A program made the translations under genes and the position numbers. From Flagellimonas sp. HMM57 (GTDB lineage Bacteria > Bacteroidota > Bacteroidia > Flavobacteriales > Flavobacteriaceae), in the NCBI RefSeq assembly GCF_021390175.1, contig NZ_CP090004.1, positions 3,897,001 through 3,961,000 of the forward strand: a DNA stretch of 64,000 bases, written 5' to 3'. Below the pieces are notes generated by a model. That model was given only the letters and a program-made list of their open reading frames with translations. It was not told the DNA's origin and ran no database searches. Below are positions 26,214 to 35,250 of this stretch, in pieces; within the stretch, counting starts at the first letter, position 1, and each line of letters opens with the position of its first letter.

Positions 26214-27311
26214 CTACCCAAATAACGTTTCGGTGGTTTTAATTCGGTCTACTTTACCGCTTTTTGTTTCAATAAAAGATGGTACGGTATGTATTTCTTT
26301 TGGAATTTCGAATTTATCCAACTCCTTCAAGGTTTTTATTTTTTGATGTAACCTTGATATATCATTGTCCTCACCTTCTAGAATTAAAATCAATTTTTGT
26401 CCCAACATTTCATCTGGAATGCCCATTACAAAGAAGCGACAGTTTACCATATGTTCCAGTTTAGCTTCAATTTGTTCCGGAATTAATTTGATTCCCCCAG
26501 AATTGATTACCGAATCATATCTACCCAACCATTTAAAGTTTGAATCGTCCATTAACTCCACAATATCATTGGTCACGATTTTACTATCAGAAATTTTGGG
26601 GGCATTTATCACCAAGCAATTTCTGGCATCTTGTGAAACTGATATATTGGGCAATGTTTTAAAATAAGTCTTAACAGTGCTCGACCCAACTTGATCATTA
26701 CCAATTTTTTTCATTGCAATATGGGTAATCGTTTCGGTCATACCGTAAGTCTCAAAAACAGCACTGGCCGATTGCTCCAAAGCTTTCCGAAGGGAAGTGG
26801 ATATGGGCGCGCCACCAATTATAATGGTATCGATTTGCGAAAGCTGTGATATCGATTTTTCAGCTTGCAAGGGAACCAGTGCCACAAAATCATATGGTTT
26901 ATGGGTAAATGCCAATGGCGCTGATGATGGTTCCACATAATCAAGTTCCAAACCCAAGACCATAGCCCTGACCAGCATCATTTTACCTGCTATACTAGAA
27001 CAGGACAAGCAAAGCAATGACCTGTCACCAGCTGTTAAACCAAGATATTCTGCCGTAGCACTGGCAGAATTGACCATGTGCTCTTTTTTGAGCGTAATTT
27101 TCTTTGGTTTCCCAGTTGAACCCGAGGTGAAGACATCGACTGTTGGTGTATCACTTATCCAATCCAATAAAAAATCACCTATCGAATTCTCAAAAGTCTG
27201 ACCTTCTTTGATCAGACTATATCCAATTTCCGATAATTCTGCACGGGAACACGAAACCCCGTTTAACTTAAAATCTGGATGTATGCTATGCCACGTTGGA
27301 TTCACCTTCAT
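26214..27311 (-). CDS. menE: o-Succinylbenzoate-CoA ligase (menaquinone synthesis)
   Basis: 365 aa, short for the AMP-binding superfamily but usual for flavobacterial MenE, which I recall as compact. Activates o-succinylbenzoate with ATP and CoA. Motifs: the P-loop-like TSGSTGKPKKI (about 100-110), FETYGMTETITH (adenylate-binding YGMTE), WLGRYDSVINSGGIKL (hinge) and a C-terminal KSGKVDR with the catalytic lysine region. Start ATG 27311 overlaps the end of the CPBP gene by 26 nt. Its place downstream of menC supports the assignment. Confidence 0.88.
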   Translation of the reverse strand: MKVNPTWHSIHPDFKLNGVSCSRAELSEIGYSLIKEGQTFENSIGDFLLDWISDTPTVDVFTSGSTGKPKKITLKKEHMVNSASATAEYLGLTAGDRSLLCLSCSSIAGKMMLVRAMVLGLELDYVEPSSAPLAFTHKPYDFVALVPLQAEKSISQLSQIDTIIIGGAPISTSLRKALEQSASAVFETYGMTETITHIAMKKIGNDQVGSSTVKTYFKTLPNISVSQDARNCLVINAPKISDSKIVTNDIVELMDDSNFKWLGRYDSVINSGGIKLIPEQIEAKLEHMVNCRFFVMGIPDEMLGQKLILILEGEDNDISRLHQKIKTLKELDKFEIPKEIHTVPSFIETKSGKVDRIKTTETLFG

Positions 27312-28224
27312 TAAGGGCTACAAATTCTTCTTTGGTCATCACTGGTCCAAATAACCTCTCCTTCCAATTGTTCCATCCATACTTTTTGGAAAACAAGAAC
27401 AATAGTATGGGAAAAATCACAAAGACAGGAATTAAAACGTCCCACCCAAGCACGGGTTCAGAAATATCTTTATAGACTGAATTGGTCTGAAAAGCGGTCC
27501 ATTCTGCAGTAACTAAAAGTGCGGTTATCAAATTATTGGCAGCATGAAAGCCAAGTGCCAACTCCAGTCCTTCGTCCATTAAGGTCAATATTCCCAGAAA
27601 GAATCCCGTTCCTATGTAGTAGACCATGATTCCGTATCCCAATTTTTCGACTTCAGGGTTTGCTATATGCATCACTCCGAACAAAACTGATGTAACCACT
27701 AATGGCACCCACCTATTTTTAGCCAAAATTCCCAAACCTTGCATCATATGACCCCGAAACAAATATTCTTCAAAACTGGTTTGTAATGGAATCAGAATAA
27801 TAGCAATCACCGCTAAGACCAAAAACTTGTTCAAATCAAAATTGAGTATATAATCATCTGGGGAAAGGTAAATATCAAGTCCAGTCAATAAAGCAGTTGC
27901 TCCGCCCCATAATGCAAAAGCAAAGAATACTCGCTTCCAATCCACTTTTTTCCTGGATGTAGTCAAAGAAGTAATGGATTGTCGGTGTACCAACCATGTC
28001 CATCCCAAAACTACAAACAGCCCAGCAGCTAAAGGCGCTAAAAGAGCTATAAGTACGATGTTGGAGCCCAATTGGTCAATAAGTTGTTTCATAGTGTCTT
28101 CAACACTAACCGGAGAATTTACCGTAGCAATATAATTTAGTATCATAAAGCCGATGAATCCCAATGGAATAACAAAATACTTCCAAATTCCTATATCTCC
28201 TTTATATCCTTGTTCTATGTACAT
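27286..28224 (-). CDS. CPBP-family intramembrane metalloprotease
   Basis: 312 aa with about eight hydrophobic segments. The Abi/CPBP motifs are present: SFEEYLFRGHM (motif 1, EExxxR with paired glutamates), VTSVLFGVMHIANPE (motif 2, FxxxH) and a late LGFHAANNLI (HxxxN). Members include Rce1-like prenyl proteases and proteins with little-known roles. It is embedded between menC (10-nt overlap) and menE (26-nt overlap), so it is translated with menaquinone genes; whether it acts in quinone metabolism or only shares the transcript is unclear. Confidence 0.85.
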   Translation of the reverse strand: MYIEQGYKGDIGIWKYFVIPLGFIGFMILNYIATVNSPVSVEDTMKQLIDQLGSNIVLIALLAPLAAGLFVVLGWTWLVHRQSITSLTTSRKKVDWKRVFFAFALWGGATALLTGLDIYLSPDDYILNFDLNKFLVLAVIAIILIPLQTSFEEYLFRGHMMQGLGILAKNRWVPLVVTSVLFGVMHIANPEVEKLGYGIMVYYIGTGFFLGILTLMDEGLELALGFHAANNLITALLVTAEWTAFQTNSVYKDISEPVLGWDVLIPVFVIFPILLFLFSKKYGWNNWKERLFGPVMTKEEFVALNEGESNVA

Positions 28225-29267
28225 ATTTCTTTTATTATGTTGGTTCTCCAGTTTTTAGCTGATCTATAAAAAAGTTTACCGTCTGACACTTCTAATGGCG
28301 ACTCAATATTATTGGTATATAAGCTGCCCGTTCCCAAACCTTGGGGCATTGTTGTTTTTAATGTATGGGTCCATTGTGCTATGGCATTTAGCCCAATATT
28401 GCTTTCCAACGCACTGGTCACCCACCAACCAATGTTGTTTTTTTCTGCTAAGCTTATCCATTCCAGACTTGCTGCGTAGCCTCCTATCAAGCTTGGCTTT
28501 AAAATAATATATTGTGGGCGTATGGTTTGTAGTAACTTTTCTTTTTCCGTTACAGTTTGTGTACCAATTAATTCTTCATCCAAGGCTATTGGCAGTGGTG
28601 TTTTTTCACAGAGCCCAGCCATAACCTCCCAGTTATTGGGTTTTATAGGTTGCTCAATGGAATGGATTTGATATTCTGAAAGCTTTTCCAATTTTTCCAA
28701 AGCACTGGAGAATGAAAAAGCACCGTTAGCATCTACACGTAACTCGATTTCATCAACCGTGAAATTTGTCCGAATCGATTTCAGGATTTTAAGTTCAGTT
28801 TCAAAATCAATGGCGCCAATCTTCATTTTAATGCATTTGAAGCCTTCTTTTAGTTTTTGCTCCAACTGGGATAGCATAAAAGCTTCGCTGCCCATCCATA
28901 TTAGCCCATTTATTAAAATTGGTGACTGTTTTGTAGTAAATTCTGATGGAAATAATTCAAATGGATGATTGGATTTCAATGATAAAAAAGCCTGTTCCAC
29001 ACCAAACTGGATGGATGGAAATGCAATCAGTTCTTCGAGCAACTTTTTTTCTCCTAGGTGAATATTATTGCATACCCAAGAAAGTTTTGATTCGTAATCT
29101 GGAACGTCATCAATACTTAGACCCTTCAATAGTCCACATTCCCCTATTCCATATTCTTTATCGTCTTGTAATACCAAAAACCAAGTCTCTTTCTTGGTCA
29201 TTATGCCTCTAGAGGTGCCACTGGGGGCTTTAAAATCGAGTGTGTACTTGGTGTAACTAGCTTTCAT
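28215..29267 (-). CDS. menC: o-Succinylbenzoate synthase
   Basis: 350 aa enolase-superfamily enzyme that dehydrates SHCHC to o-succinylbenzoate. Visible: KCIKMKIGAIDF (KxK, second lysine of the catalytic pair), LRVDANGAF (first metal Asp), HSIEQPI (Glu), ALDEELIG (Asp/Glu metal ligand), YIILKPSLIGG (the KxxxxGG lysine) and an N-terminal capping domain (1-120). The family is hard to separate from N-acylamino-acid racemase by sequence, but position before menE and within the men region decides. First gene of a menC-CPBP-menE operon. Confidence 0.9.
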   Translation of the reverse strand: MKASYTKYTLDFKAPSGTSRGIMTKKETWFLVLQDDKEYGIGECGLLKGLSIDDVPDYESKLSWVCNNIHLGEKKLLEELIAFPSIQFGVEQAFLSLKSNHPFELFPSEFTTKQSPILINGLIWMGSEAFMLSQLEQKLKEGFKCIKMKIGAIDFETELKILKSIRTNFTVDEIELRVDANGAFSFSSALEKLEKLSEYQIHSIEQPIKPNNWEVMAGLCEKTPLPIALDEELIGTQTVTEKEKLLQTIRPQYIILKPSLIGGYAASLEWISLAEKNNIGWWVTSALESNIGLNAIAQWTHTLKTTMPQGLGTGSLYTNNIESPLEVSDGKLFYRSAKNWRTNIIKEICT

Positions 29268-29365
29268 GCAATTGCTTCAAATTTAGGTATATTTTAGGTT
29301 ATACCAAGAAACAAGATGCTTTGGATACATGTACACAAAAACTACTATTAAAAAAACACAGAAGA

Positions 29366-31327
29366 CTAACTAAAGTTGAACCAAAAGCGAACCCCATCAT
29401 TTTCTTTATCGATGTTCATCTTTGATTGTAGCTGATTTACAAGTCGGTTCATCAATCGAATTCCCATTGAAGAGTGAGCACGTTCATCGGCATCTTCTGG
29501 AAGTCCTACACCGTTATCGGTATATTCAAAATAACCTTGGTCACCATTCTTACGCAAATGGATATATATTTTTCCGTGCTCATCGTTCTCGGGAAAAGCA
29601 TACTTGAATGAGTTGGAAACAAGTTCGTTTAAAATAAGGCCAAATGGAATTGCCCTGTCTATATCTAGTTCGGTTCCTTCAGCATCGATGGTAATGCTGA
29701 TGTTATGTCCTCCTTTTTTATATACGGACTGTACACTATTGATAAGACTTTCAATATAGCCCTGCATTTCGATTACTGATAGGTCATCATTTTGATACAA
29801 CTTCTGGTGGATAAGTGCCATGGCTTTCACCCTACTTTTTCCCTCTTCTAAAGCAACAATTGCTGCCTTGCTTCGTGTATTTTTGGTTTGTAAGCTCAAA
29901 AGACTGGAAACCATTTGAAGGTTGTTCTTCACTCTATGATGGATTTCCTTGAGCAAGGAATCCTTTTCTACAAGGGAGTTTTCAATAATGTGCTTTTGTT
30001 CTGCGATTAAGCGTTGGTTTTTAATACTCTTCAAATACGCATAGACCAAACCGGCAAAACCGAGCAAAGTGAAAATCAAAGAAATAAAGACAAAATTAAT
30101 CTGCTCGTCTTTTAACTTCATTTCACTCCGTGCCAACTCGTTTATTTTTTTCTGCTCATCGATAAGACGTTGGGAGTTTTCCAAATCTTCATTGGCGACT
30201 ATGGTAACCAATTGTTGTTTTATGAGGGATGATTGTTTTAAATTAAGGGAATCCTTGATACGTTCGTTACGCTTGTAATACGTTGCTGCATTCTTAAAAT
30301 TTTCTACTTTATCGTAGTACTCGGCCAATAGACTGTTTCGCTTTATAGTTTGAAGTGTGCTAATGTTCTCAAAATTGATATCCAAACTACTTTTAGCGGC
30401 AAAATATTTCTCTAGTTGCAGATTGGCATCGGCCAAATGCAAAGTGTTTTCAATAACTTCACTCTTATAGTTGTTCTTAGCTGACGTACTTAAAGCCTCG
30501 ATACTATTTTTTAAAAGGGGAATTGCCTCTTCATACTGGCTCAAAAGCACATGGCATTTTCCAATATTACCTTCTATCTCCGCTTTTAGTAAATCGCTTT
30601 CAAAAAGTTGTTCCTCGGTCTTTTGCTTTGAAATGTCATTGATAAAAACATCTAGATAGGCTTTTGCTTTTTTGAGTTCGCTCAATGCAGTTGGTGCAGA
30701 GTTATCCAACCTTAAATAATTGCCCACTTTGCTGTGGTACTTGGCCAAACCATAAGAATCGTTGTCAGCTATTGTTGGCTTTACTTCCATTATATACTGG
30801 TTTCTAGCCTTTCTGTGCAGTCCTAGATTACTGTAAATATCATAAAATGCAACATTATCCGTCAGCCCTAGCTCACGCTTTTCTTTACGTATTTCTATTT
30901 GTTTGTCATAGAGCTGTAAATTGGCATAGTTGTCGTCCAAAACATTCAGTACTATTCTTTTTGAATTGGCATCCAACGAATCTTTTGCCGCATATAGTTC
31001 TTTCGCTAAGGCCGTACTTTTATCATATTCGCCCAGATCGTTGTAAGCTTGGGTCTGCATTACCTTGTAAAGTTGAATGGCCAGGGAGTCATTGACCTTT
31101 TGAGCATTGGAAAGATAAACTTTAATAGTATCCAACCAGTCATAAGTGGAATTTACGTTATATCTATTAACTGAGCTGAAGAAAATATCGAAACGATTAG
31201 CAGGGCCGGAAGCATCTTGAAATTCTTTTAATACACTGCGTTCTTGTGTATCTACAGGTTGTGCCGCAACCTGCATTACAAAAGCCAATAACAATACTGA
31301 AAAAAACTGCTTTAAGTGATGTCCCAT
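29366..31327 (-). CDS. TPR sensor histidine kinase (HisKA_2 type)
   Basis: 653 aa. A signal peptide or first membrane helix (1-22) is followed by an extracytoplasmic helical TPR-like region (about 30-370), a coiled coil, one transmembrane helix (about 400-422; INFVFISLIFTLLGFAGLVYAYL), the phosphoacceptor box KEIHHRVKNNLQMVSSLLSLQ (HisKA_2, His about 458) and a HATPase_c domain with NELVSNSFKYAF, DNGVGLP and GIRLMNRLV. This architecture typically pairs with LytTR response regulators; such a regulator is encoded just upstream (31888-32643). Its own promoter candidate carries a 12-bp direct repeat. Confidence 0.88.
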   Translation of the reverse strand: MGHHLKQFFSVLLLAFVMQVAAQPVDTQERSVLKEFQDASGPANRFDIFFSSVNRYNVNSTYDWLDTIKVYLSNAQKVNDSLAIQLYKVMQTQAYNDLGEYDKSTALAKELYAAKDSLDANSKRIVLNVLDDNYANLQLYDKQIEIRKEKRELGLTDNVAFYDIYSNLGLHRKARNQYIMEVKPTIADNDSYGLAKYHSKVGNYLRLDNSAPTALSELKKAKAYLDVFINDISKQKTEEQLFESDLLKAEIEGNIGKCHVLLSQYEEAIPLLKNSIEALSTSAKNNYKSEVIENTLHLADANLQLEKYFAAKSSLDINFENISTLQTIKRNSLLAEYYDKVENFKNAATYYKRNERIKDSLNLKQSSLIKQQLVTIVANEDLENSQRLIDEQKKINELARSEMKLKDEQINFVFISLIFTLLGFAGLVYAYLKSIKNQRLIAEQKHIIENSLVEKDSLLKEIHHRVKNNLQMVSSLLSLQTKNTRSKAAIVALEEGKSRVKAMALIHQKLYQNDDLSVIEMQGYIESLINSVQSVYKKGGHNISITIDAEGTELDIDRAIPFGLILNELVSNSFKYAFPENDEHGKIYIHLRKNGDQGYFEYTDNGVGLPEDADERAHSSMGIRLMNRLVNQLQSKMNIDKENDGVRFWFNFS

Positions 31328-31525
31328 TAATTTAATCCCGAGGTACTTGTAGTAAGACTTGAAACACTATGATTTATATATGCTTGTTCTTTAAAACTAC
31401 CGTTTCCTTACATTACACTTCATTTTAGCTTAATGAAAAAACAACCTTTTTAGGGTTATTATTACTTTATCTTTCCTTAAACTTAACCTATATAAAGAAC
31501 GCTAGATTTACCGCAAAATTAAATC

Positions 31526-31533
31526 CAAAGCTA
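31526..31533 (-). promoter_or_regulatory. -7 element candidate of the TPR histidine kinase gene
   Basis: Minus-strand TAGCTTTG fits TAnnTTTG. The proximal 12-bp repeat copy begins 16 nt upstream and covers the -33 region; the distal copy sits near -55. This layout is what an activator-dependent promoter would show. Confidence 0.4.
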
Positions 31534-31549
31534 TAGACTTATTCAGTAT

Positions 31550-31582
31550 TGTTGTGAAAGTGCCCATTTATGTTGTGAAAGT
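31550..31582. repeat. Tandem 12-bp direct repeat with 21-bp period
   Basis: TGTTGTGAAAGT occurs at 31550-31561 and again at 31571-31582 without a mismatch, spaced exactly two helical turns start to start. LytTR-family regulators are known to bind pairs of short direct repeats with about this period, and a LytTR regulator gene is adjacent. Binding is inferred, not shown. Confidence 0.6.
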
Positions 31583-31670
31583 AAGTTGGATGTATGTAAA
31601 AATGCACTTTATCGATGTTTTGTGCATTTCATGGACAATGAAGTGATTTAGCTAGTTCTGAATCACTAAA

Positions 31671-31700
31671 AAAGGCCTTGCTTTTACAACAAGACCCTTT
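31671..31700 (-). terminator. Probable terminator of the LytTR regulator gene
   Basis: On the minus strand AAAGG-GT-CTTG, a 9-nt loop and CAAG-G-CCTTT form a slightly bulged stem ending in six T residues. It lies about 190 nt past the regulator stop and separates it transcriptionally from the kinase gene. Confidence 0.45.
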
Positions 31701-31887
31701 TACGAGAACACTATATGAAAATGAAAAAATTTACTTTCTTTTGATTAATTACACTGCTAAAGTATAGTCATAGCTGCACAGTGAAAAAATATTGTTGTGA
31801 ACGGATTGAAAGTTGTGGTAATCGACCAAAACCTAGATATCAATTAATAAACAGGAGTGTTTAAACTAGAGGAAATCAAAAATAAAA

Positions 31888-32643
31888 TCAACTGTTCATT
31901 GAAGAAATGATAAACTCCTTAAAGTCCTTGGATATTGGAATAAGGTTATTGTTGATCATGATATCCTTAGAATTGATGGCATCAATATGATCTACATTAA
32001 CTATGTAGGATTTGTGCGCACGGTAGAATTTGTTCTTTGGCAATTTTTCTAGGTAGTCCTTGAGTGGTGAACGTACCAGAAATTTCTTATCGACAGTATT
32101 TACTTCCAAATAAACATTGTCCGCTTTTATAAATTGGATATCACCAAATTGTATTCTATAGTAAAGATGCTGTTTTTTTACAAAAATCGAGTCTTTTAAA
32201 ACGGAGTTCGATGTAAAAGCATCACCTTCTGAACCAGCTATTTCTGTGCTATTCTCTTTTTTGGAATAATTGAAATTGGAGAGCGCAATTTCAATTGATG
32301 TATATAAATCTTGCTGCTCAAAAGGTTTTACCAGATAGCCATCAGGTTTAACCGTTTTTGCATTTTCTACAGTTGCCCTATCTGAATTGGAGGTAACAAA
32401 TATGAAAGGAATATTATACGCTTCTCTTATGTGCTTCCCTAGGTCTATTCCTGTTTTGTCAGAGGCTAGGATAATATCAATAAGAACCAAATCAACATGA
32501 TTGTTCTTTAAAACTTCTACTGCCTGTTCGTATACAATTACATTGTCAACAATCTCATAGCCAATTTCTTCAAGCATGGATTGCATATCATCTGCAATTA
32601 TTACATTGTCCTCTACGATTAATATTTTGATGGAATGTTCCAA
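31888..32643 (-). CDS. LytTR-family response regulator
   Basis: 251 aa. Receiver domain (about 5-120) with EDN acidic pair, phosphoacceptor Asp56 (LVLIDIIL), FVTSNSD (Thr) and YLVKPFE (Lys). After a linker (about 125-150) comes a LytTR DNA-binding domain (about 153-251; FIKADNVYLEVNT, RSPLKDYLEKLP, FYRAHKSYIVNVDHI, IPISKDFKEF). The start is a TTG at 32643: an in-frame stop lies upstream and no ATG is near. It follows menA by 32 nt, so it could share that transcript, and precedes the TPR histidine kinase that is its likely partner. Confidence 0.9.
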   Translation of the reverse strand: MEHSIKILIVEDNVIIADDMQSMLEEIGYEIVDNVIVYEQAVEVLKNNHVDLVLIDIILASDKTGIDLGKHIREAYNIPFIFVTSNSDRATVENAKTVKPDGYLVKPFEQQDLYTSIEIALSNFNYSKKENSTEIAGSEGDAFTSNSVLKDSIFVKKQHLYYRIQFGDIQFIKADNVYLEVNTVDKKFLVRSPLKDYLEKLPKNKFYRAHKSYIVNVDHIDAINSKDIMINNNLIPISKDFKEFIISSMNS

Positions 32644-32675
32644 GTTAGTCTAGGTTTAGTGAGTGTATATCAAAT

Positions 32676-33584
32676 TTACAAAAAAATATTAACTGTCAAA
32701 TAAAACAATATCGACAGCAAAAACGTGCTCAAAGCCAGCTTCTTAAGCTCTCCATCAAGCCGAATTGGCTCTTTAGTCTTCAATACTTTATAAAGATGGA
32801 GAAAGATAGGTACAAAGGCCAATAAATAAAATGATCTAAGAATATCGATACTTTCCAGCCATGTGTAAACCACCATACTTGTAAAAGCAATTAGAATTAA
32901 GGAAAGGTGGTAAACCTTTCCGTTTTCAAATCCCATTTTTACCACAAGTGTATTCTTATTGTGCTTTTTATCCGAGACAACATCCCTTAAATTGTTCAAG
33001 TTTAAAACACCAACACATAACAGTCCAATAGCTACCGCCGGTAATACAGTGACCCAATTCAAAGACTTTGTGTAAAGGAACATGCTTCCCAAAACACCTA
33101 CAAGGCCAAAGAATAGAAATACAAATACATCTCCCAGCCCTTTATACCCATATGGATTAGATCCCATGGTGTATTTTATGGCGGCCCAAATACTAAAAAC
33201 TCCAAGAACCATAAACAATATAATATACTGTAGGTTCTCATAACCAAAAGCTAAATAAATAAGTACTATTGCTAACAACAAACTCAAAACGGTAGCCACA
33301 ATTATCCCTTTTTTAAGAACTGATGGGGTAAGGGCCCCACTTTGAATAGCTCTAGAAGGCCCTATTCTATCTTCATTATCCGTTCCTTTAATGCCATCAC
33401 CGTAATCATTGGCGAAATTAGAAGTGACCTGGAATCCAATAGTGGTAAATAATGCTAAAATAAAAATGGAAATTTCGAAAAAACCTTGCTTATGCGCTAG
33501 AGCTGAACCAACGATAATGCCTGACAGCGATAGCGGGAGTGTTCGCAATCTAGCGGCCTGTACCCAAGCCTTGAATTTATCCAA
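32676..33584 (-). CDS. menA: 1,4-Dihydroxy-2-naphthoate polyprenyltransferase
   Basis: 302 aa UbiA-family integral membrane enzyme attaching the polyprenyl chain to DHNA to give demethylmenaquinone. Eight or nine hydrophobic segments; the prenyl-diphosphate/Mg site NDYGDGIKGTDNED (N59, D60, D63, D69) and a second acidic motif NLRDVVSDKKHNKNT (about 197-210) are present. The start is TTG at 33584, one nucleotide after the stop of the SPOR gene, so translation is probably coupled. The men context makes menA more likely than other UbiA members. Confidence 0.93.
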   Translation of the reverse strand: MDKFKAWVQAARLRTLPLSLSGIIVGSALAHKQGFFEISIFILALFTTIGFQVTSNFANDYGDGIKGTDNEDRIGPSRAIQSGALTPSVLKKGIIVATVLSLLLAIVLIYLAFGYENLQYIILFMVLGVFSIWAAIKYTMGSNPYGYKGLGDVFVFLFFGLVGVLGSMFLYTKSLNWVTVLPAVAIGLLCVGVLNLNNLRDVVSDKKHNKNTLVVKMGFENGKVYHLSLILIAFTSMVVYTWLESIDILRSFYLLAFVPIFLHLYKVLKTKEPIRLDGELKKLALSTFLLSILFYLTVNIFL

Positions 33585-33585
33585 A

Positions 33586-34185
33586 TTAGTAGGGGTCTTC
33601 TATTTGTACTCTTTTCCCATCTTGGTAAGAAGCAACAAAAGCATCTTTAAAACCCATATCCACCAATTGCTTTCTAAATGATTGTGCTTCATCCAAAGTT
33701 TCAAAGTTGCCTAGCGAATAGGCATAAAAAGGGTTGGTTTTAACGAATAGCGTGTTGGTCAAAGCTTCTGAGGCAAGCGTCATATTGTTTTCTACAAACG
33801 ACTTTACTTGAACTGAATATATGGTCTCTTTATCCAAGAATGCTTTAGCAAGGTAAAACTCCTTTACCAAGCTTAATTCTTCATTTTGAACTTTAAGATT
33901 ATCTATACGTGTTTTTATGGCATCTAAACTATCTATTGAAACCAATAAATTACTCTGATTTTCAAACGAGTTTTTACTACTTAGTCCAGCCGTAAATGAA
34001 GTGATGGCCAATAAACCGATAACAAAAAGACCTGTAATTCCTAAAAGAACATTGCGCTGAAGCTTTACTTTTTGTAAATCCTTGTTTTTAAATTTTATTT
34101 GGTCTAAAAGTCTTTCGTTGATAATCTGTGCTTTATCAACGTCCTTATGCAAATCCAGTAAATCGCTTTCTTCAATAAATGGCAT
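33586..34185 (-). CDS. Membrane-anchored SPOR-like protein
   Basis: 199 aa. A cytosolic N-terminus (1-45), one transmembrane helix (about 48-68; VLLGITGLFVIGLLAITSF), a coiled-coil segment (about 75-110) and a C-terminal SPOR-like region (about 120-195; IYSVQVKSF, YAYSLGNFETLDEAQSFRKQL, GFKDAFVASYQDG). SPOR domains bind glycan strands of septal peptidoglycan stripped of stem peptides. It precedes menA with a 1-nt gap. Function is inferred as periplasmic wall binding; the link with menaquinone genes is probably only positional. Confidence 0.75.
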   Translation of the reverse strand: MPFIEESDLLDLHKDVDKAQIINERLLDQIKFKNKDLQKVKLQRNVLLGITGLFVIGLLAITSFTAGLSSKNSFENQSNLLVSIDSLDAIKTRIDNLKVQNEELSLVKEFYLAKAFLDKETIYSVQVKSFVENNMTLASEALTNTLFVKTNPFYAYSLGNFETLDEAQSFRKQLVDMGFKDAFVASYQDGKRVQIEDPY

Positions 34186-34347
34186 ATTAGTTGGGTTAAA
34201 GTTTATGAAAACTAGCTAAAAGCATAGCTTTCAAATGGTTAATATACACTAACGCAAAAGTATAGTTTTTGTCCTAAGAAAAAAACTTACAGCTCTTAAA
34301 TTACTAACTTTAATTTAACAATCCAACAGTTTCCCATTTTGTAGGAA

Positions 34348-35178
34348 TTACAGCATCCGAATTCCATTAGCTTCTATTGTAATTTTACGTTCCCTATATA
34401 AAGTCCCGATTGCTTTTTTGAATGCCTTTTTACTTAAGTGAAGTATTTTCTTGATATCCTCTGGAGCAGATTTATCGTTCAAGGCCAAAAATCCATTATT
34501 ATCTTTTAATTTTTCAAAAATCATGTTGGCCGTAGGCTCTAGCATTTTAGCACCAATTGGTTGTAATGAAACATCTATTTTAGCATCTGGTCTAACTGCT
34601 TTGATATATCCTTTAAGGTTTTTTCCAATAGAAATTGGTTTAAATATATCACTCTCAAACACTAGCCCTTTATACTTTCCCTCAATGATGACTTCCCACC
34701 CCAATGGCGTTTTCCGATAGACCAATAAATCTACCTCACTGTTTACTGGAATATTAAAACCGTCATTGGATAAAAACCGCTTAATCCGACTTGAACCTGT
34801 CAATCTAAAGGTTTCTTCATCTAGGTAGCAATGGACAACATATTTTTTACCCTCTTCCATTTCAACACCTTGTTCCCTAAAAGGTACAAGCAAGTGTTTT
34901 TCCAATCCCCAATCCATAAACGCACCATAATTGCCTACTTCTACAACTTCCAAAAAAGCAAAACTATTTCTAACTATATAGGGCTTGAGTGTTGTGGCTA
35001 TGGGCCGTTCATTATTGTCCAAATAGCAAAATACCTCTAAATCACTGTCAATTTGAAAATCTTCTGGTACATATTTATTGGGCAGAAGAACCTCTGTGCC
35101 TTCATCGTCTCCTAAAAATAATCCTACACTTGTACTTCTTAGTACTTTTAAGGTATTGTAATTCCCCAATTCTATCAT
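34348..35178 (-). CDS. CvfB-like S1-domain RNA-binding protein
   Basis: 276 aa, the length of the CvfB family (S1-like domains followed by a winged helix). N-terminal OB-fold-like repeats (about 1-60, 65-130, 140-215; for example FLEVVEVGNYGAFMDWGLEKHLLVP, an S1-type strand pattern) and a C-terminal winged-helix segment (about 225-276; KKILHLSKKAFKKAIGTLYRERKI). No membrane segments or signal peptide, so cytosolic. In other bacteria CvfB binds RNA and affects virulence gene expression; here its function is only inferred. The gap 34186-34347 downstream of it holds nothing I can identify. Confidence 0.82.
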   Translation of the reverse strand: MIELGNYNTLKVLRSTSVGLFLGDDEGTEVLLPNKYVPEDFQIDSDLEVFCYLDNNERPIATTLKPYIVRNSFAFLEVVEVGNYGAFMDWGLEKHLLVPFREQGVEMEEGKKYVVHCYLDEETFRLTGSSRIKRFLSNDGFNIPVNSEVDLLVYRKTPLGWEVIIEGKYKGLVFESDIFKPISIGKNLKGYIKAVRPDAKIDVSLQPIGAKMLEPTANMIFEKLKDNNGFLALNDKSAPEDIKKILHLSKKAFKKAIGTLYRERKITIEANGIRML

Positions 35179-35211
35179 AGTACAAAGGTATACTGAAATT
35201 TGGGTATAAAA

Positions 35212-35232
35212 AAAGCTGCCTTTGGCAGCTTT
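35212..35232 (-). terminator. Rho-independent terminator of the DUF2853 gene
   Basis: Perfect 9-bp stem AAAGCTGCC/GGCAGCTTT with a 3-nt loop, followed on the minus strand by a run of T (plus-strand A run 35208-35214). It lies 19 nt after the DUF2853 stop and 34 nt before the CvfB-like start, so it divides the men region transcripts. Confidence 0.85.
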
Positions 35233-35250
35233 ATAAAACGTTTGATTCTA

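Larger units (their letters stand above)
31328..31887. other. 560-nt intergenic region between response regulator and kinase genes
   Basis: The longest non-coding stretch of the window. It holds, in minus-strand order, a probable terminator for the response regulator (31671-31700), a 7-bp inverted repeat AGTGATT/AATCACT (31642-31648 with 31661-31667), the tandem 12-bp repeat (31550-31582), and a TAGCTTTG -7 candidate (31533-31526). A further partial copy TGTTGTGAA is at 31793-31801. No small gene with good codon structure was found. The leader of the kinase gene would be about 190 nt long. Confidence 0.5.

Noticed and set aside
31328-31887. CRISPR array
   Set aside because: Only two perfect 12-bp repeats plus a partial third, no spacer regularity beyond that, and no cas genes.
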